The translations under genes were made by a program, and so were the position numbers. From NCBI GenBank assembly GCA_002332905.1, contig DDAM01000023.1, positions 58,190 through 122,189 on the forward strand: a stretch of DNA of 64,000 nt, given 5' to 3'. Each line of letters begins with the position of its first letter. The stretch's first letter is position 1. Positions 62,128-64,000 of the stretch are shown piece by piece. A model generated the notes under the pieces. It saw only the letters and a program-made list of their open reading frames with translations. It was not told where the DNA came from and ran no database searches. The stretch is from Firmicutes bacterium UBA2058. GTDB lineage: Bacteria > Bacillota > Clostridia > Tissierellales > Sedimentibacteraceae.

Positions 62128-63729
62128 TTGAAAGAAATGATAATTATCAATAAAAGAATAAATAAAATTATTATAATAATTTTATTACTAGCGATACTTA
62201 TAGGTATAAATAATATTGCATTTGCTGATGGTCGGACTAACATGACTTATCTTTATCGGGGCAGCACGAAGGACTATAAGGACTACATAAACAATACAAA
62301 TAATTCAATTAATGTTGTATTGCCAAATCTATTTAACATAAAAAGCGATGGCAGAATAGAGATAACTAATGTTATTGATAAACAATTTGTTAAAGATATG
62401 CATAAAAACGGAATTAAGGTTATTCCATACATAAGTAATCACTTTGATAGGGAGCTTGGTAGAAAAGCACTAAGCAATTATGTTGCATACTCAAATGAAG
62501 TGGTTAGAATAATTAAAGAGTATGATTTGGATGGAGTTAACATAGATATTGAAAATTTAACTGTTGATGACACTGTAAACGACAGTGCAAATTTAGTTCA
62601 ATTTACAGAGTACCTTAAATCTATAATGCCAGAGGGAAAACAGTTGTCTATGGCTATTGCTGCAAATCCATATGATATAAAAACTGGTTGGCAAGGTTCT
62701 TATGACTATGAAAAACTAAACAAGGTTGTAGATGCATTTATAATTATGACCTATGATCAAAGCTATCCTGGTTCAAAACCAGGTCCGGTAGCAGGATATG
62801 AATTTGTTGAAAACAGTATTAAAACAATGTTAAAGTATATATCATCACAAAAGATTGTATTAGGTGTTCCGTTTTACGGTAGATATTGGAACTATAATGA
62901 AGCATCTGGTGGTGATGCAGTAGTGCTTAAGTCTATAAATAGTATAAAATCAGCATTTAATGCTATGGAATATTATGATACATATAATAGAACTCCTTAC
63001 TTAAAGTTTTCAGTAGGAAAAATAGGTTCTACATATTCATTTTCAGGGAAGAAGTTCTCGGCTGGCGATTATATTATGTACTATGAAAATGAAAAATCAC
63101 TTAAAGAAAAGTTAATTCTTGTAGAAAAGTATAATCTAAAGGGAAGTGCTAGTTGGGCTTTGTCACAGGAGGATACTTCAATTTGGGATAACTATAGAAA
63201 TTGGCTTAATGGCAATTATTACAAGGATACTTGGGATTCATGGGCTAAAAATGAAATTAAGGAAGTTACAGTTAAGGGATATATGACTGGCAGAGATATT
63301 CATTACTTTAATCCAGGAAACTATATGACCAGAGAAGAATTTGCTGCTGTCATATATAGATTATTTGGATACAATAGGGTTGTTGTGAATGAACCTGTAT
63401 TTTATGATGTTAAATCTTCTAGCTGGGCATATGATTATATTAATGCTTTATATTCTTATGGGATAATGAAAGGTAATAACAATTATTTTAACCCTAAAAG
63501 CTATATAACAAGAGAAGAAGCGGCAACAGTTTTTTATAGAGCATTAAAAGGTTATAAGCTTGATTCACAAAAGTACTTTTATGATTTAACAGAAGATATG
63601 TGGTCCAAAAATTACATAGACTTCTGTGTAGCAAAAGGTGTACTAAATGGTTATCCAGATGGTTCATTTAAGCCATATAACCAAATTACAAGAGCAGAAA
63701 TAGCAAAAATAATCACGAACATTAAATAA
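62128..63729 (+). CDS. Secreted GH18 glycosidase-like protein with three SLH domains
   Basis: 533 aa. Signal peptide about 10-33 (cleavage after AFA), GH18 domain about 38-360, and three S-layer homology repeats about 363-415, 424-475 and 484-533. The catalytic signature DGVNIDIE (135-142) with E142 as acid is intact, and MTYD (207-210) and the closing SWAL (341-344) match the GH18 barrel. Proteins of this type (YaaH/SleL and chitinase relatives) cleave peptidoglycan or chitin-like polymers, and the SLH repeats would anchor it to the cell wall. A TTG start behind GGAG is used; ATG at 62137 is an alternative. Confidence 0.9.
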   Translation: MKEMIIINKRINKIIIIILLLAILIGINNIAFADGRTNMTYLYRGSTKDYKDYINNTNNSINVVLPNLFNIKSDGRIEITNVIDKQFVKDMHKNGIKVIPYISNHFDRELGRKALSNYVAYSNEVVRIIKEYDLDGVNIDIENLTVDDTVNDSANLVQFTEYLKSIMPEGKQLSMAIAANPYDIKTGWQGSYDYEKLNKVVDAFIIMTYDQSYPGSKPGPVAGYEFVENSIKTMLKYISSQKIVLGVPFYGRYWNYNEASGGDAVVLKSINSIKSAFNAMEYYDTYNRTPYLKFSVGKIGSTYSFSGKKFSAGDYIMYYENEKSLKEKLILVEKYNLKGSASWALSQEDTSIWDNYRNWLNGNYYKDTWDSWAKNEIKEVTVKGYMTGRDIHYFNPGNYMTREEFAAVIYRLFGYNRVVVNEPVFYDVKSSSWAYDYINALYSYGIMKGNNNYFNPKSYITREEAATVFYRALKGYKLDSQKYFYDLTEDMWSKNYIDFCVAKGVLNGYPDGSFKPYNQITRAEIAKIITNIK

Positions 63730-64000
63730 GAATTAAATTGAGCAACCTTAGTAGACATGATTATTATTTCGACTTACCTTTACTACGAGTCTAAGTAAAG
63801 CAAAGTATATATATAACGTTTCTGATTCCGTAATTCGGTTTCCCTTGTTTTTTGATAATGAGGGGAAATCCTCATTAAATCACATAAACTATATATATAT
63901 ACTTCGCTATTCGTAGCAGCCGATAAACAAAGAAAAATAAAAGGATTTTTCTTTGTTTATCTTTGTTTTTGGCAAAGCTGTCTACTAAGTTTTCTAGCAA
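63730..64000 (-). repeat. Large nested-palindrome repeat element, copy 3 (cut by window end)
   Basis: Begins at the stop codon of the GH18 gene (TAAGAATT) in the same orientation as copy 2. The visible 270 bp carry the TTCGAC end, the CTACGA..AAGCAAAG stem side, the AACGTTTCTGATTCCG segment and a 17-bp stem (63922-63938 with 63945-63961) reading GATAAACAAAG, a third variant with matching arms. Continues past the window. Confidence 0.85.

Overview
The window is about 30% G+C and looks like a chromosomal segment of an anaerobic, endospore-forming Clostridia-type Firmicute. The evidence is a SPOCS (DUF3794)/LysM spore-coat protein of the SipL type, a single-chain PurL, the yybS-gdpP-rplI-dnaB block, a complete V-type ATPase operon, a TSCPD protein, a C_GCAxxG_C_C protein and SLH surface anchoring. 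The genus cannot be read from the sequence. No rRNA, tRNA, CRISPR array, phage or transposase gene was seen.

Layout. 1-3.6 kb: 5' part of purL behind a purine-riboswitch leader, and a secreted S41 protease, both on the minus strand. 3.6-8.6 kb: housekeeping block (DUF2232 protein, c-di-AMP phosphodiesterase GdpP, L9, DnaB). 8.6-11.9 kb: PadR-controlled ABC exporter with three tandem operators overlapping a consensus promoter. 12-24.5 kb: peptide-sensing and uptake locus, made of a histidine kinase with a periplasmic-binding-protein sensor, an NtrC-type sigma54 activator, a canonical family-5 binding lipoprotein, a sigma54 promoter, two permeases with long N-terminal membrane extensions, two ATPases, and a second family-5 lipoprotein whose domain order is circularly permuted. 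24.5-29.7 kb: SipL-like protein, redox and TDT transporter genes, pyrG. 30.3-36.1 kb: MarR-controlled heterodimeric ABC exporter and a diguanylate cyclase. 36.7-41.8 kb: TrmB-type regulator with an ornithine-cyclodeaminase-like, IlvD-like, proline-racemase-like and PptA-like operon. 42-51 kb: V-ATPase operon in the order G/H, C, I, K, F, E, A, B, D. 51-54.4 kb: ABC-2 transporter and a CmpB-like membrane protein. 54.5-60.2 kb: AgrC/AgrA-like two-component system and two ABC exporter genes, with LytTR-type direct repeats between them. 60.5-63.7 kb: cardiolipin synthase and a GH18/SLH protein.

Two repeat systems stand out. A non-coding element of about 590 bp, built as a long imperfect palindrome containing further hairpins, occurs three times (29.7, 36.15 and 63.73 kb, the last cut by the window end). 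One end always abuts a stop codon, and stem sequences differ between copies while pairing is kept. A second family of short hairpin modules lies inside operons, running from one stop codon to the next Shine-Dalgarno sequence (at 10.5, 14.0, 30.9, 38.1, 45.5, 46.0, 46.4 and 48.9 kb). The strongest candidates for new biology are the permuted binding protein with its extended permeases, and the nested-palindrome element.
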